A stretch of 64,000 nt of DNA from Paracoccaceae bacterium (GCA_024742575.1 JANSYF010000004.1:49230-113229); one strand, 5' to 3'. Shown: positions 1-9,573, numbered from the stretch's first letter. A program made the numbers and translations. The notes: a model not told the origin generated them from the letters alone.

Positions 1-383
1 ATGCCAAGGCTGACCACGGCGATGGTGATCCATGTCGCAGTGCCGGTGGGTTGGCCGTAAAGCACGCGTGACAGGATTGCGGCCCAGATCGGTACCGTGG
101 CAACCGAGATCAGGACCAGTGCCACCGGGGCGAATGAAATGGCGGGGGCGAACAGCGAGGCATTCGCCCATTGCGCCAATATCAAAGCCACGCCGACCCT
201 AGACACCAAGCGCGGCAAAAGCTGCAACTGGCCAAAGAGCGTGGCCGCAAACAGGAAAAGCGTTCCCATTGCCAGTCCCCGCCACGCCACCAAGGAGGCA
301 GCCTCAAGCCCTGACAAGCGAATGAGAAGCGCGTCCGGTGTCAGGATTAGGACACCGAGACAGGCCAGCAAAATGCCTTTCAT
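1..383 (-). CDS. EamA/DMT-family permease, 5' part (runs off left edge)
   Basis: Reading the minus strand from an ATG at 383 gives an open frame of 127 codons that continues past the window edge. The product starts MKGILLACLGVLIL and has alternating hydrophobic helices separated by short basic loops. The order (short first helix, then a helix after SLVAWRG) is that of the N-terminal half of drug/metabolite transporters of the EamA family. Four membrane segments are visible. The C-terminal half is missing, so the substrate cannot be judged. A second, complete EamA-type gene lies 1 kb away on the other strand, but the two do not look like a simple tandem duplicate. Confidence 0.75.
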   Translation of the reverse strand, partial: MKGILLACLGVLILTPDALLIRLSGLEAASLVAWRGLAMGTLFLFAATLFGQLQLLPRLVSRVGVALILAQWANASLFAPAISFAPVALVLISVATVPIWAAILSRVLYGQPTGTATWITIAVVSLG

Positions 384-398
384 AGATGTGTGTCAGGT

Positions 399-1187
399 TC
401 AGCTATAGAGCGGCTGAACCCCCATCTGCATGTGCAGAGCGTTCACTGATGGTTGGTCCAAATCCATCGCGCGGGCAAGCGCGTCAAGGTATTGCGCCTC
501 GGGTTGAGTGTCGAGGCGGATCGCCATCAATGACGCAGAGTAGACCTGTGTGCGCAAAGGTGCAGGGGTGTCAGCTGCCAGTGCATCCACATCTACGGGT
601 GCAGCAAGCTGTTCTTGCACAAAGGCAATGTCTTCTGCATCGGCGTCATCGCCTACAGTGTCTAGGACCTTGGCGCGTTCTGCCTCGTCAATGCCGCCAT
701 CGCATTTCGCTGCTTGGATCATTGCACGCAGCATCAGTGCAGCGGTTTCCTCGGCTTGAGGTGCGGCCGCGCCTGAATTGGCGAACTGATCAAGCATACC
801 GCCCATGTTCTTGCCGCCCATCGCGGCCATGCCACCTGCCGCCGCCAAGAGGCCAGCTAGGCCTGCACCGCCGCCGCCGCCACCAAGTTGTGACAGAAGC
901 CCGCCTTTATCGCCAGCGTTTTGGCCAGCAGCCCCACCGCCCATCATCGAGGAGAGGTCAAGCCCGCCCGATTGCAGTTTGTCCATCATCCCGGCAAGCG
1001 GGTTTGATCCACCTTCGCTGCCCATCATCTGGCCAAGTTGTGCTTGAATCTGTGCCATGGGGTTGTCACCGGGTACCTGCGCCCCACCCATCAATCCGCC
1101 AAGGCCCTGGCCACCCGACAGATGGTCTACGCCACGTGCTGTAGCATATCCGATGGCCACTTTGGCCAAAGTTCCCATGAGACTCAT
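399..1187 (-). CDS. DUF533 / TerB-like protein
   Basis: The protein is 262 aa. I chose the ATG at 1187 because GGGAG lies 8 bases before it; a frame opening 6 codons earlier lacks such a site. The N-terminal half is rich in Gly, Met and Gln (about residues 20-130) and is low-complexity. The C-terminal 120 residues, from AEETAALMLRAMIQAAKCDG onward, carry the acidic helical pattern of DUF533, a member of the TerB (tellurite resistance) superfamily that resembles E. coli YebE. The DG-IDEAE segment is the usual TerB-like metal-binding-type motif. The biochemical role of the family is unknown. The gene lies just downstream of the permease fragment on the same strand and points away from the next gene. 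Confidence 0.7.
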   Translation of the reverse strand: MSLMGTLAKVAIGYATARGVDHLSGGQGLGGLMGGAQVPGDNPMAQIQAQLGQMMGSEGGSNPLAGMMDKLQSGGLDLSSMMGGGAAGQNAGDKGGLLSQLGGGGGGAGLAGLLAAAGGMAAMGGKNMGGMLDQFANSGAAAPQAEETAALMLRAMIQAAKCDGGIDEAERAKVLDTVGDDADAEDIAFVQEQLAAPVDVDALAADTPAPLRTQVYSASLMAIRLDTQPEAQYLDALARAMDLDQPSVNALHMQMGVQPLYS

Positions 1188-1344
1188 ACTTCTTACTCCC
1201 GGCAATCAGTTGTTATTTGCTGCCCGCAGGATGCCCGATTCGCGGGCGGGATGTTGAAAAACCTTTGCGCTGCGCGGATTTGACTGTGAACAACGGCTGC
1301 GTTTTCTGCTTGACCCTTTGGGCTGCGGGGTGTCCCTGACGCGG

Positions 1345-2259
1345 ATGGATCGTAAAAATGCAATTGATCTGGCTGGTGCAACGGGGCTCGTGGTGTTTGC
1401 CACGGTGCTGGCGTTCAACCAAGTGGTTATCAAAGTCACCAATGACGGGTTTGGCCCGGTCTTTGCCGCGGGATTGCGATCTGGTTTGGCGTTGCTAGTT
1501 CTGGGTGTCTGGCTGTTGGTGCGGGGGCGTAAACTGGAAGGACTGCGGCGCACGTTCTGGCCGGGCCTTTTGTTGGGGTGGCTGTTTACCATCGAGTTCA
1601 TCTTCCTTTTCATTGCGCTGGATCTGACCACCGTGTCGCGTGCGTCGATCGTGTTTTATTCGATGCCGGTCTGGTTGGCCCTCATCGCGCATTTCACTCT
1701 ACCCGGAGAAACCCTGTCATGGCGTCGTGCTCTGGGCTTGGCTTTGGCTATGGCGGGTGTGATCTGGGCCTTGTTCGATCCACAATCACGTCAGGCGGGA
1801 AGCCTTTTGGGCGATGGGTTGGCCCTGATGGCGGCCTTCGCGTGGGCCGGAATTGCCCTGACGGTGCGGTTGACAAAGGTGTCCGAGTTGGCCCCCGAAA
1901 GCCAGTTGTTCTGGCAATTGTCCGTGTCGGTCGTTGGTCTTTTGGCGGTAGCACCGTTGTTCGGCGACCTGTTGCGCGATCCGACCGTGCTGCATATCGC
2001 TGGGTTGGGCTTTCAGGCACTGTTTGTTGCCAGCCTTGGATTCCTGTTCTGGCTGCGCCTAATGACGATCTATCCCGCGTCCGACATTGCGGCGTTCAGC
2101 TTCCTCTCGCCGGTTCTGTCGGTCGCCATGGGGTGGCTGTTGCTGGACGAGCCGGTTGGGCCGGGGTTCATCGGCGCAATGTGCCTTGTTGCGGTGGGGA
2201 TCGTGCTGATTAACCGGCGGCGCAAGCCTGCCGGTCAGGTGCCGCAGAACGTTGCCTGA
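1345..2259 (+). CDS. EamA/DMT-family permease
   Basis: The product is 304 aa with ten hydrophobic segments in two repeats of five, the standard DMT/EamA layout. The inner-membrane export of a small metabolite is the family role; the substrate is not known. The repeat signature is visible in FYSMPVWLALIAHFTLPGE (first half) and FSFLSPVLSVAMGWLLLDEP (second half), both carrying the Pro/Glu at the end of helices 4 and 9. The start is uncertain: the ATG at 1345 fits the family, while a TTG at 1318 is also in frame. Its 3' end overlaps the convergent selO gene by 25 bp. Confidence 0.85.
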   Translation: MDRKNAIDLAGATGLVVFATVLAFNQVVIKVTNDGFGPVFAAGLRSGLALLVLGVWLLVRGRKLEGLRRTFWPGLLLGWLFTIEFIFLFIALDLTTVSRASIVFYSMPVWLALIAHFTLPGETLSWRRALGLALAMAGVIWALFDPQSRQAGSLLGDGLALMAAFAWAGIALTVRLTKVSELAPESQLFWQLSVSVVGLLAVAPLFGDLLRDPTVLHIAGLGFQALFVASLGFLFWLRLMTIYPASDIAAFSFLSPVLSVAMGWLLLDEPVGPGFIGAMCLVAVGIVLINRRRKPAGQVPQNVA

Positions 2260-3653
2260 ACCACCTCTTCAGGGGCAGGCGGACGGCGCAGATCGTCAAA
2301 ACTGGAATTGGCCTCGTAGGGTTTTGCATAAGCTGTCATCAATCGTGCAAAGGGCGCATCGTCACCTTGCACGGCGGCGGTGATCATCGCTTCGATTTGG
2401 TGATTGCGCGGGATTAGAGCCGGATTGGCGGCGATCATTTGGCCTTGCGGGTCGTCTTCGCGCGCGATGCGCGTCTGCCAAGCGTCCGACCATGCGTCGA
2501 AGCCTGTGGGGTCGACGAATTGGTCACGGGCCGTGCCGTCCGTCAAGCCCCTGAACGTGTTGGTGAAATCCGCTTCTGCTGTCTGCATGAGCGTCAAAAG
2601 CTCTCCGATTAGCGAAGCGTCCTCAGGCGTCGGGTTGGCAATGCCGATCTTGGCACCAAAGCGTCGGAGCCATTCACTACGGATTATCTCTGGCATGGTG
2701 TGAATTTGCGCGGTGAACGGTTCGACCGACGCTTCGGGATCCGGCATGAGAGACAGCAGCGCGGTTGCTAGCTGCGCCATGTTCCAAACGATAATGTCTG
2801 CCTGCGCGGCATAGCTGTAGCGCCCATGGCGGTCGATCGAAGAATAAACGGTTTCCGGGTGATAGCTGTCCATAAAGGCACAGGGGCCGTAGTCGATGGT
2901 TTCGCCGGAAATGCTGCAATTGTCGGTGTTCATCACGCCGTGGATGAACCCAAGGCTAAGCCAATGTGCCACCAGAGCCGCTTGTTGGCGCATCACAGCG
3001 GCCAAGAAGGTGGCGGGGTCAGTCGCGTCTGGGTAGTGTCGCGCGACGGCGTAGTCGAAAAGGGTCTGCAACGCCTTTGTGTCGCCGCGCGCTGCGAAAA
3101 CCTGAAAGGTGCCGACACGAAGGTGGCTTTGCGCCACCCGGGTGAGAACAGCGCCGGGCAGGGGACGTTCGCGCACCACAACTTCACCCGTGCGGACGGC
3201 AGCCAAGGCGCGGGTGGTCGGTACACCCAGCGCATGCATTGCTTCGCTGACGACGTATTCGCGTAGCACCGGGCCCAGCCATGCACGTCCGTCACCCATG
3301 CGGGAAAACGGCGTGCGCCCCGAGCCTTTGAGTTGGATGTCGCGTCGGATGCCGTCGTTACCTATCGTCTCGCCCAACAAGACCGCGCGGCCATCGCCAA
3401 GCTGCGGATTGTATTGGCCGAACTGGTGGCCCGCATAGAGCTGCGCCAAAGGCGATGCACCCTCTGGGATCAAGTTGCCTGCAAAGAGCGCGGCAAGGTT
3501 CGCATCGTCTAGCCCGTCGATGCCCAGATCACGAGCAAGCGCTTCGTTGATCGCAATGAGGGACGGCGCTTTAACCGGTTCCGGTTTCACCCGCGCATAA
3601 AACGTGTCGGGCAGGGCGGCGTAGCTGTTGTCGAAGGGTATGTGCAGGGTCAT
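2235..3653 (-). CDS. selO: Protein adenylyltransferase SelO (YdiU/UPF0061)
   Basis: The product is 472 aa, close to the family norm of about 480. SelO is a pseudokinase-fold enzyme that transfers AMP from ATP to Ser/Thr/Tyr of target proteins and is linked to redox stress. The sequence shows the family hallmarks: YAGHQFGQYNPQLGDGRA near residue 85, the LKGSGRTPFSRMGDGRAWLG stretch, and the metal/nucleotide-binding NTDNCSISGETIDYGPCAF near residue 240. The C-terminal Sec/Cys seen in mitochondrial relatives is present here as a terminal FCGT. The start at 3653 gives MTLHIPFDNSY; an ATG three codons upstream is possible. It is convergent with the EamA gene. Confidence 0.93.
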   Translation of the reverse strand: MTLHIPFDNSYAALPDTFYARVKPEPVKAPSLIAINEALARDLGIDGLDDANLAALFAGNLIPEGASPLAQLYAGHQFGQYNPQLGDGRAVLLGETIGNDGIRRDIQLKGSGRTPFSRMGDGRAWLGPVLREYVVSEAMHALGVPTTRALAAVRTGEVVVRERPLPGAVLTRVAQSHLRVGTFQVFAARGDTKALQTLFDYAVARHYPDATDPATFLAAVMRQQAALVAHWLSLGFIHGVMNTDNCSISGETIDYGPCAFMDSYHPETVYSSIDRHGRYSYAAQADIIVWNMAQLATALLSLMPDPEASVEPFTAQIHTMPEIIRSEWLRRFGAKIGIANPTPEDASLIGELLTLMQTAEADFTNTFRGLTDGTARDQFVDPTGFDAWSDAWQTRIAREDDPQGQMIAANPALIPRNHQIEAMITAAVQGDDAPFARLMTAYAKPYEANSSFDDLRRPPAPEEVVQATFCGT

Positions 3654-3699
3654 GGTGGGCATATAGGCGCTTGGACCTCGTCTCACCAGCCCCGGCGCA

Positions 3700-4146
3700 T
3701 CACAGCTCGCGGGACATGTAGGCGTAGCCTTCGCGGGTCGCGAACTTGCACCGCTGATAGAACCGTTTCAAGGTCTCGTTGCCTTGATCCGCTTCAAGGT
3801 GCAGCGCCTTGATACCACCGTCTTTGAGCGCCTTGGCCAGACCATTCAGTGCGTCCGACCCCATGCCGCGTTTGCGCACAGCGCTGCGAACAAAGATTTC
3901 GTCCACGATTGCATCCATGCCGCCGTATTCGACCGACCAACCGAACGAGACAACAACGTAACCAACCGGTGCGCGGCGCGGTCCGATAAGCCAGATTGCG
4001 CCGTGTGGACTACCTTCCAGAAGTGGTAGGATGGCGTCGTGCTGATGCTCGGGCGTGGTGTTGAAGCCCTGATGTTCGTGAAAAGATGAGACCAGCGGCA
4101 GCAGTTTCGGCAGATCCTCAGGCGAGGCCAAGTGCAAGGATTTCAT
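3700..4146 (-). CDS. GNAT-family N-acetyltransferase
   Basis: The protein is 148 aa, one compact GNAT domain. The acetyl-CoA pyrophosphate loop is seen as VRSAVRKRGMGSDAL (the R/Q-x-x-G-x-G/A pattern, about residues 90-105), followed by the C-terminal HLEADQGNETLKRFYQRCKF strand-helix typical of aminoglycoside/small-molecule acetyltransferases. The substrate cannot be told from sequence. Its ATG overlaps the stop of the upstream nucleoside hydrolase gene by 4 bp, so the two are very likely co-translated. Confidence 0.85.
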   Translation of the reverse strand: MKSLHLASPEDLPKLLPLVSSFHEHQGFNTTPEHQHDAILPLLEGSPHGAIWLIGPRRAPVGYVVVSFGWSVEYGGMDAIVDEIFVRSAVRKRGMGSDALNGLAKALKDGGIKALHLEADQGNETLKRFYQRCKFATREGYAYMSREL

Positions 4147-5084
4147 AGTCGTCCCAGACGTTCTGTGAGCAAAGCAAAAAACCCGTTGGCGTCGATATCA
4201 CCCATGAAGGTCGCGTTGGGCGCGCGATCCGTGACACCCCACCAGTCGGCAACGGTCATGCCCAGCGTCAGGTCGGACCCGGTTTCGATTTCGACATTAA
4301 TCTGCCGTCCAGTGAACAGATCAGGTCGGATCAGATACGCGCTCACGCAGGGGTCATGCAACGGCGCGCCGGCGCTTCCGTATTTTTCCTTGTCAAACCG
4401 TTCAAAGAAATCCGTCATCTCGGCCACCGCAACACCGACGGGCGTACCCAAGGCGCGAAAGGCGGCATTCCGTTCTGCTGTGACAAGCGCTTTGTGCGTA
4501 ACATCAAGCGGCATCACGGTGATTGGCGCACCGCAGGCAAAGACCACTTTGGCTGCTTCGGGATCGACATAGATGTTGAATTCGGCCGTGGGTGTGATGT
4601 TGCCCACTTCGAAATAGGCCCCGCCCATCAGGACGATTTCCTGAATGCGGTCCGCAATATCGGGTGCGCGTTGCAGCGCTACTGCGATGTTCGTGAGTGG
4701 ACCCAAAGGGCAGAGCGTGACTGTGCCTTGTTCTTCAGCGCGCAGGGTTTCGATAATGTAATCCACCGCGTGCTGATCTTGCAGCGGCATGGTTGGGTCG
4801 GGCAGGGTAGGGCCATCAAGACCGGTCTTGCCGTGCACATGCTCGGCCGTGACCAGCTTGCGCGAAAGGGGTGCATCACAGCCTGCAAAGACAAGGGTGT
4901 CGGGCTTACCCGCCAGTTCGCACACGATGCGGGCGTTCTTCTGCGTCAGATGCAGGGGAACGTTTCCGGCCACGGCGGTGATCCCCAAAACATCCAGTTC
5001 GTCCGGAGAGGCGAGGGCGAGCAGGATCGCAACTGCGTCGTCCTGACCGGGGTCTGTGTCGATGATGATTTTGCGGGGGGACAT
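4143..5084 (-). CDS. Inosine/uridine-preferring nucleoside hydrolase
   Basis: The product is 313 aa. The start at 5084 is supported by AAGGAG 7 bases upstream. The N-terminal IIIDTDPGQDDAVAI is the calcium-binding aspartate cluster of the IunH family, which hydrolyses the N-glycosidic bond of ribonucleosides for purine and pyrimidine salvage. A second family block, EIVLMGGAYFEVGNITPTAEFN, lies near residue 160, and the C-terminal HDPCVSAYLI carries the late metal-binding Asp. No signal peptide is evident, so it should be cytoplasmic. It forms a two-gene unit with the downstream GNAT. Confidence 0.92.
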   Translation of the reverse strand: MSPRKIIIDTDPGQDDAVAILLALASPDELDVLGITAVAGNVPLHLTQKNARIVCELAGKPDTLVFAGCDAPLSRKLVTAEHVHGKTGLDGPTLPDPTMPLQDQHAVDYIIETLRAEEQGTVTLCPLGPLTNIAVALQRAPDIADRIQEIVLMGGAYFEVGNITPTAEFNIYVDPEAAKVVFACGAPITVMPLDVTHKALVTAERNAAFRALGTPVGVAVAEMTDFFERFDKEKYGSAGAPLHDPCVSAYLIRPDLFTGRQINVEIETGSDLTLGMTVADWWGVTDRAPNATFMGDIDANGFFALLTERLGRL

Positions 5085-5250
5085 CCGGGACTCCTTGCTT
5101 GGGGCGGTGGTGACATGCAGGGGGGCTGGGATCAAGCGTGTTGATAGGCGCAAGCGGTGCTTTGCCCGTTCTTTCTGCAACGCGATTGCAGCGTGTCTTC
5201 TGGGTGTTAGATTGGTGTGGTTCGTTGCGAAATAAGTTTACATCTGGCTC

Positions 5251-5262
5251 GTTAGCGCTAAC
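5251..5262. promoter_or_regulatory. LacI-family-type operator palindrome before zwf
   Basis: GTTAGCGCTAAC is a perfect 12-bp palindrome with a central CG, the hallmark of LacI-family operators. It lies 38 bp before the zwf start, within the 119-bp gap between the nucleoside hydrolase frame and zwf. It is the only such site noticed near the operon. Which regulator binds it is unknown; no lacI-type gene lies in the window. Confidence 0.5.
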
Positions 5263-5299
5263 AAGGCGCTGAGCGAAGCAGAATCGGAAGGATCACGCC

Positions 5300-6754
5300 A
5301 TGGTATCCCGCGTTATTCCCGTTGACCCGTTTGACCTTGTGATCTTTGGCGGCACCGGAGATTTGGCACGACGCAAGATCTTGCCCGGCCTTTTCCGGCG
5401 TTTCTGCGCGGGGCAAATGCCAGAGGGTTCGCAGATTGTTGGCGCAGCTCGATCAGAAATGGACGATGCCGAGTATCGCCAGATGGTGTCTGACGCGGTG
5501 GAGGAATTTGGCGGTGGTCGGTCCTGCGAAGCGGGTACGCTCAATGCGTTCCTTGATACCGTGTCCTATGTCACCACAGACGCCAAAGGTGATGGCGGTT
5601 GGGTCGAGCTGAATGGCAAGATGCGCGACAATAAGGTGCGCGCGTTCTATTTCTCGGTTGGGCCTTCGCTGTTCGGAGACCTGGCAGAGCGGTTGCACCG
5701 GTTTGGGCTGGCCACACCTGAAAGCCGGATCGTGGTGGAAAAGCCGTTTGGGCATGACCTGGAAACTGCGCGGGCGCTAAACGCCACACTGGCGCAGCAT
5801 TTCCACGAAACCCAGATTTATCGCATTGACCATTACCTTGGTAAGGAAACGGTACAGAACCTGATGGCTGTCCGTTTCGGAAACATGCTGTTCGAGCCAC
5901 TGTGGAACGCGCAATACGTCGATCATATCCAGATCACCGTGGCCGAGACCGTAGGCGTCGGCGGGCGTGGAGGATATTACGACAAGTCCGGTGCGATGCG
6001 GGACATGGTGCAGAACCACCTGATGCAGCTTCTTTGCCTGATCGCGATGGAGCCACCGGCCAAATTTGACCCCGATGCCGTGCGCGACGAAAAGCTTAAA
6101 GTGATCCGCGCTCTTGAGCCGGTGGATTGGCATCACATCGTGCGCGGGCAGTATGGTGCGGATGCGAACGGACCAAGCTACCGTGACGACGTTGAAGACC
6201 CCAAATCGCGCACCGAAAGCTTTATCGCGATGAAGTGCCATATTTCGAATTGGCGATGGGCTGGCACGCCGTTTTATCTGCGCACAGGCAAGCGGCTCAA
6301 GGCCCGCGCGTCGGAGATTGCCGTCGTGTTCAAGGACGCGCCGCATTCGATCTTTGGCGCAGATGCCGGGCGGCACCGCAACGTGCTGGCGATCCGCTTG
6401 CAGCCGAACGAAGGTATGACGCTGGATGTGACGATCAAGGAACCGGGGCCGGGGGGGATGCGCCTTTTGGACGTGCCTCTGGATATGAGTTTTGCCGAGG
6501 CGCTGGGCCCGGATGCCGAAGAAGCACCTGACGCCTATGAGCGTTTGATCATGGATGTGATCCGGGGCAACCAGACGCTGTTCATGCGCGGTGACGAGGT
6601 TGAAGCGGCCTGGGCCTGGACCGACCCCTTGATCGAAGGCTGGCAAGCGCGCAACGATGTGCCCAAGACGTACGATCCGGGTAGCTCCGGTCCGGAAGAT
6701 GCATTGATGTTGATGCACCGGGACGGGCGCAAATGGCGTGAGGTGAAGGCATGA
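5300..6754 (+). CDS. zwf: Glucose-6-phosphate 1-dehydrogenase
   Basis: The protein is 484 aa and oxidises glucose 6-phosphate to 6-phosphogluconolactone with NAD(P)+, feeding the Entner-Doudoroff and pentose phosphate routes. The Rossmann motif FGGTGDLARRK is at residues 15-25, and the active-site block RIDHYLGKETVQN (catalytic HYLGKE) is near residue 175. The C-terminal region keeps the RTGKRL substrate contact. It is preceded by GGAAGG-like purines before the ATG and by a LacI-type palindrome. Its stop overlaps the pgl start by 4 bp. The gene order zwf-pgl-pgi puts the top of hexose phosphate catabolism in one operon; edd and eda are not in this window. Confidence 0.97.
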   Translation: MVSRVIPVDPFDLVIFGGTGDLARRKILPGLFRRFCAGQMPEGSQIVGAARSEMDDAEYRQMVSDAVEEFGGGRSCEAGTLNAFLDTVSYVTTDAKGDGGWVELNGKMRDNKVRAFYFSVGPSLFGDLAERLHRFGLATPESRIVVEKPFGHDLETARALNATLAQHFHETQIYRIDHYLGKETVQNLMAVRFGNMLFEPLWNAQYVDHIQITVAETVGVGGRGGYYDKSGAMRDMVQNHLMQLLCLIAMEPPAKFDPDAVRDEKLKVIRALEPVDWHHIVRGQYGADANGPSYRDDVEDPKSRTESFIAMKCHISNWRWAGTPFYLRTGKRLKARASEIAVVFKDAPHSIFGADAGRHRNVLAIRLQPNEGMTLDVTIKEPGPGGMRLLDVPLDMSFAEALGPDAEEAPDAYERLIMDVIRGNQTLFMRGDEVEAAWAWTDPLIEGWQARNDVPKTYDPGSSGPEDALMLMHRDGRKWREVKA

Positions 6755-7428
6755 GTTACGACTTTCAGACCTATCCTGACCGCGAAATGCTTGCGATGGA
6801 TCTGGCCAACAAGTTGGCGGGTGACCTGCGCACGATCCTGACACATGAAAAGCGGGTTGTTTTGGCGGTGCCGGGTGGGACATCGCCCGGACCAGTGTTC
6901 GATGACCTGTGTGCCGCCGATCTTGACTGGAGCCGCGTTGACGTGATGCTCACCGATGAACGTTGGGTTCCCGAGGACAGCGATCGGTCGAATACGCGAT
7001 TGTTGCGCGAACGGCTATTTGTCAATCGCGCGGCGGCGGCGCGATTGCTGCCGCTTTATGTTCCTGCGCATGAACCGGAAGAGGTTTTGGCGGAATTGGA
7101 ATCCCAAATTCTGGATGAACTGCCCTTGGCGGTTGTCCTACTTGGCATGGGCACGGACATGCACACCGCGTCGATTTTTCCGGGGGCCGATCAATTGGAC
7201 AAAGCGCTTGACCCCCACGCGCCGATCCTTGTGCCGATGCGGGCACCCGGAGCACCTGAGCCGCGCATCACGCTTAGCGCACGGGTACTGAACGAAGCGC
7301 TGCGCAAGCATGTGCTGATCTTTGGGCAGGATAAGCGCGACGCGCTTGAGGCCGCGCGCGGTAAGCTGCCGGAAGATGCGCCAATTAATGCCGTTCTTGA
7401 CGGCGCAACGGTTCATTGGGCGGAGTGA
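6751..7428 (+). CDS. pgl: 6-phosphogluconolactonase
   Basis: The product is 225 aa and hydrolyses 6-phosphogluconolactone made by the upstream zwf product. Family blocks are [17 protein letters not shown] (sugar phosphate-binding, residues 31-47), [19 protein letters not shown] (residues 68-86) and [15 protein letters not shown] (residues 130-144), which carries the conserved His of the family. Length matches the DevB-type lactonases. The ATG overlaps the zwf stop (ATGA), so translation is probably coupled. It ends 5 bp before the pgi ATG. Confidence 0.95.
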   Translation: MSYDFQTYPDREMLAMDLANKLAGDLRTILTHEKRVVLAVPGGTSPGPVFDDLCAADLDWSRVDVMLTDERWVPEDSDRSNTRLLRERLFVNRAAAARLLPLYVPAHEPEEVLAELESQILDELPLAVVLLGMGTDMHTASIFPGADQLDKALDPHAPILVPMRAPGAPEPRITLSARVLNEALRKHVLIFGQDKRDALEAARGKLPEDAPINAVLDGATVHWAE

Positions 7429-7433
7429 CAGCG

Positions 7434-9017
7434 ATGTGGAGTGATCTGAAAACCGCGGCTGAGTTGGGGCAAGACCGCTCGATCCTTGGTTTGTTCGACA
7501 CTAATTCAGACCGCGCCAACGCATTCAGCGTAACTGCGCTTGATCTGCTGTTTGACTATTCCAAGACTCAGATCGACGGTGACACCCGCGATGTGCTGAT
7601 CCGGCTGGCCCAAGCGGCGGATGTCGAAGCGCGCCGTGATGCGATGTTCGCAGGTGCCAAGATCAATGAAACCGAAGGCCGCGCAGTCCTTCACACGGCG
7701 CTGCGCAATCTAGACGGTGATCCTGTGATGGTTGACGGGCAGGATGTGATGCCCGACGTGCTGGATACGCTGGCCCGGATGGAAAGCGTTGCGACCGAGG
7801 TTCGTGCGTCGAACATCACCGATGTGGTCAATATTGGCATTGGCGGTTCCGACCTTGGACCAGCGATGGCGTATCTCGCGCTTGCCCCGTATTGCGATGG
7901 GCCGCGCTGCCATTTCGTATCGAATGTCGACGCCGCCGACATCGCCGACACGTTGCGCGGCTGCGACCCTAAAACGACGCTGTTCATTGTCGCGTCCAAG
8001 ACCTTTACCACGATTGAGACTATGACCAATGCTCGAACGGCCCGTGCGTGGTTGCAGGATCACGGTGTCAGCACTGATGGCCGCTTCATTGCATTGTCGT
8101 CCAATGCCGAAGCTGCCGGCGAATGGGGCATCCCCTCTGAGCGTGTTTTGGGGTTCGAGGACTGGGTCGGTGGGCGGTATTCCATGTGGGGGCCGATTGG
8201 CCTTTCGCTGATGATTGCCATTGGTGCGGACGGCTTTCGCGCGTTTCTGCGCGGTGGTCAGGCGATGGACCTTCATTTCCGCTCTGCCGCGTTGCACGAA
8301 AACCTGCCTGTGTTGCTGGCGTTGGTCGGTGTCTGGCACAATCAGGGTCTTGGTCACGCCACCCGCGCGGTTCTGCCCTATGATAACCGCCTGTCCCGAC
8401 TGCCAGCCTATCTGCAACAGCTCGAGATGGAATCGAACGGCAAGTCGGTTGCGATGGATGGCGCAAGTCTGTCGGTCAATTCCGGCCCCGTGGTCTGGGG
8501 GGAACCCGGCACCAATGGTCAGCATGCGTTCTACCAGCTGATCCATCAGGGCACGCGGGTAATTCCTTGCGAATTCATGGTTGCAGCCGAAGGGCACGAA
8601 CCCGACCTGCGCCATCATCACGAATTGCTCATCGCCAATTGTCTCGCGCAATCTGAAGCGCTGATGCGGGGTCGGACGCTGGACGAGGCGCGTGCAATAA
8701 TGGCCAAGAAAGGCCTAACTGGCGACGAGCTTGAGCGACAGGCGCGGCACCGGGTGTTCCCAGGCAACCGCCCATCGACCACGCTGATGATGCCGAAACT
8801 GACGCCAGAGGTTTTGGGTCAGATCATCGCGCTTTATGAACACCGGGTTTTTGTCGAAGGGGTGATCCTTGGTATCAACTCGTTTGATCAATGGGGGGTC
8901 GAGCTGGGCAAAGAACTGGCGACATCGCTTGGTCCGCTGGTAAGCGGCGACGCCCCGTCGGATGGCAAGGACGGCAGCACGCAAGCTCTTTTGGGATACG
9001 TGAAACGCTATTCGTAG
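7434..9017 (+). CDS. pgi: Glucose-6-phosphate isomerase
   Basis: The protein is 527 aa and interconverts glucose 6-phosphate and fructose 6-phosphate. I chose the ATG at 7434 because it falls right after the pgl stop; an earlier in-frame start would overlap pgl. Signature blocks are [18 protein letters not shown] (about residue 130), the SIS-domain phosphate contacts [13 protein letters not shown], and [18 protein letters not shown] with the catalytic Glu and the later His. The C-terminal [10 protein letters not shown] block carries the catalytic Lys. This links Entner-Doudoroff catabolism to gluconeogenic and cyclic flux. A hairpin follows at 9047-9068. Confidence 0.96.
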   Translation: MWSDLKTAAELGQDRSILGLFDTNSDRANAFSVTALDLLFDYSKTQIDGDTRDVLIRLAQAADVEARRDAMFAGAKINETEGRAVLHTALRNLDGDPVMVDGQDVMPDVLDTLARMESVATEVRASNITDVVNIGIGGSDLGPAMAYLALAPYCDGPRCHFVSNVDAADIADTLRGCDPKTTLFIVASKTFTTIETMTNARTARAWLQDHGVSTDGRFIALSSNAEAAGEWGIPSERVLGFEDWVGGRYSMWGPIGLSLMIAIGADGFRAFLRGGQAMDLHFRSAALHENLPVLLALVGVWHNQGLGHATRAVLPYDNRLSRLPAYLQQLEMESNGKSVAMDGASLSVNSGPVVWGEPGTNGQHAFYQLIHQGTRVIPCEFMVAAEGHEPDLRHHHELLIANCLAQSEALMRGRTLDEARAIMAKKGLTGDELERQARHRVFPGNRPSTTLMMPKLTPEVLGQIIALYEHRVFVEGVILGINSFDQWGVELGKELATSLGPLVSGDAPSDGKDGSTQALLGYVKRYS

Positions 9018-9046
9018 GGCGGACAAGACGTTTCGAAACTGCGTGA

Positions 9047-9068
9047 CAAGCGCGTTTGAACGCGCTTG
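9047..9068. terminator. Hairpin after pgi
   Basis: CAAGCGCGT and ACGCGCTTG form a perfect 9-bp stem around a TTGA loop, 29 bp after the pgi stop and just beyond the 3' end of the leftward thioesterase gene. There is no T-run on either strand, so it may act as a bidirectional boundary or a rho-dependent pause rather than a full intrinsic terminator. Confidence 0.4.
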
Positions 9069-9069
9069 C

Positions 9070-9561
9070 TCAAGGCGCGTCGACGTGCCTTTCCACCCCA
9101 TCGACTGCATGAAAATGCTCGATGATATGAGGCGGGATCGGCATACGACCGCTGCCATCGGGCTGGAGTAGCACGATCACGCAAGTGAAGGCCGCCCGTT
9201 TGGTGCCGCCAGACCAGATTTCTTGTTGCATGGTGAAGCTGGTGTTTCGGAAGCCGACCGTGCGCGACAGAAGCACATAGTCTTCATCCGCACGCATCTC
9301 TTGAAGCCAGTCCATTTCACCGCGCCGGATCACGATGCGCGGTTCGACTGCTTCGTCCTTATACCTTGAGATGCCAACATGCTTGAAATAGGCCACCCGC
9401 GCAGTTTCGAACCAGATCAGATAGGCCACGTTGTTCACATGGTTCAGCGGATCAAGTTCGGAAAAGCGCACCCGGTCCGCGATGGCAAGCGGCCAAGGAT
9501 CGGGCACACCGAAAGCGCGTTGTTGGTCAGGGCTCAGCGGGGTGAGGTAAGGAAGAGTCAT
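9070..9561 (-). CDS. Acyl-CoA thioesterase, 4HBT/hotdog fold
   Basis: The product is 163 aa, a single hotdog domain. The catalytic segment VRFSELDPLNHVNNVAYLIWFE (about residues 31-52) has the Asp followed by HVNN that marks the 4-hydroxybenzoyl-CoA thioesterase/YbgC-like group. Such enzymes hydrolyse acyl-CoA thioesters; the acyl group cannot be read from sequence. It is convergent with pgi and 12 bp downstream of the cupin gene on the same strand, so the two may be co-transcribed. Confidence 0.85.
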   Translation of the reverse strand: MTLPYLTPLSPDQQRAFGVPDPWPLAIADRVRFSELDPLNHVNNVAYLIWFETARVAYFKHVGISRYKDEAVEPRIVIRRGEMDWLQEMRADEDYVLLSRTVGFRNTSFTMQQEIWSGGTKRAAFTCVIVLLQPDGSGRMPIPPHIIEHFHAVDGVERHVDAP

Positions 9562-9573
9562 GCCGACCCTGTG

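Noticed and set aside
386..1144. Open frame opposite the DUF533 gene
   Set aside because: Its product is low-complexity and Arg/Pro-rich, typical of a shadow frame; the opposite strand has an RBS and a known family.
5777..6883. Long antisense open frame opposite zwf
   Set aside because: It lies wholly within zwf and its residues show no family pattern; it results from the high GC content of the coding strand.
7710..8651. Long antisense open frame opposite pgi
   Set aside because: It is a shadow of pgi without a ribosome site or recognisable sequence.
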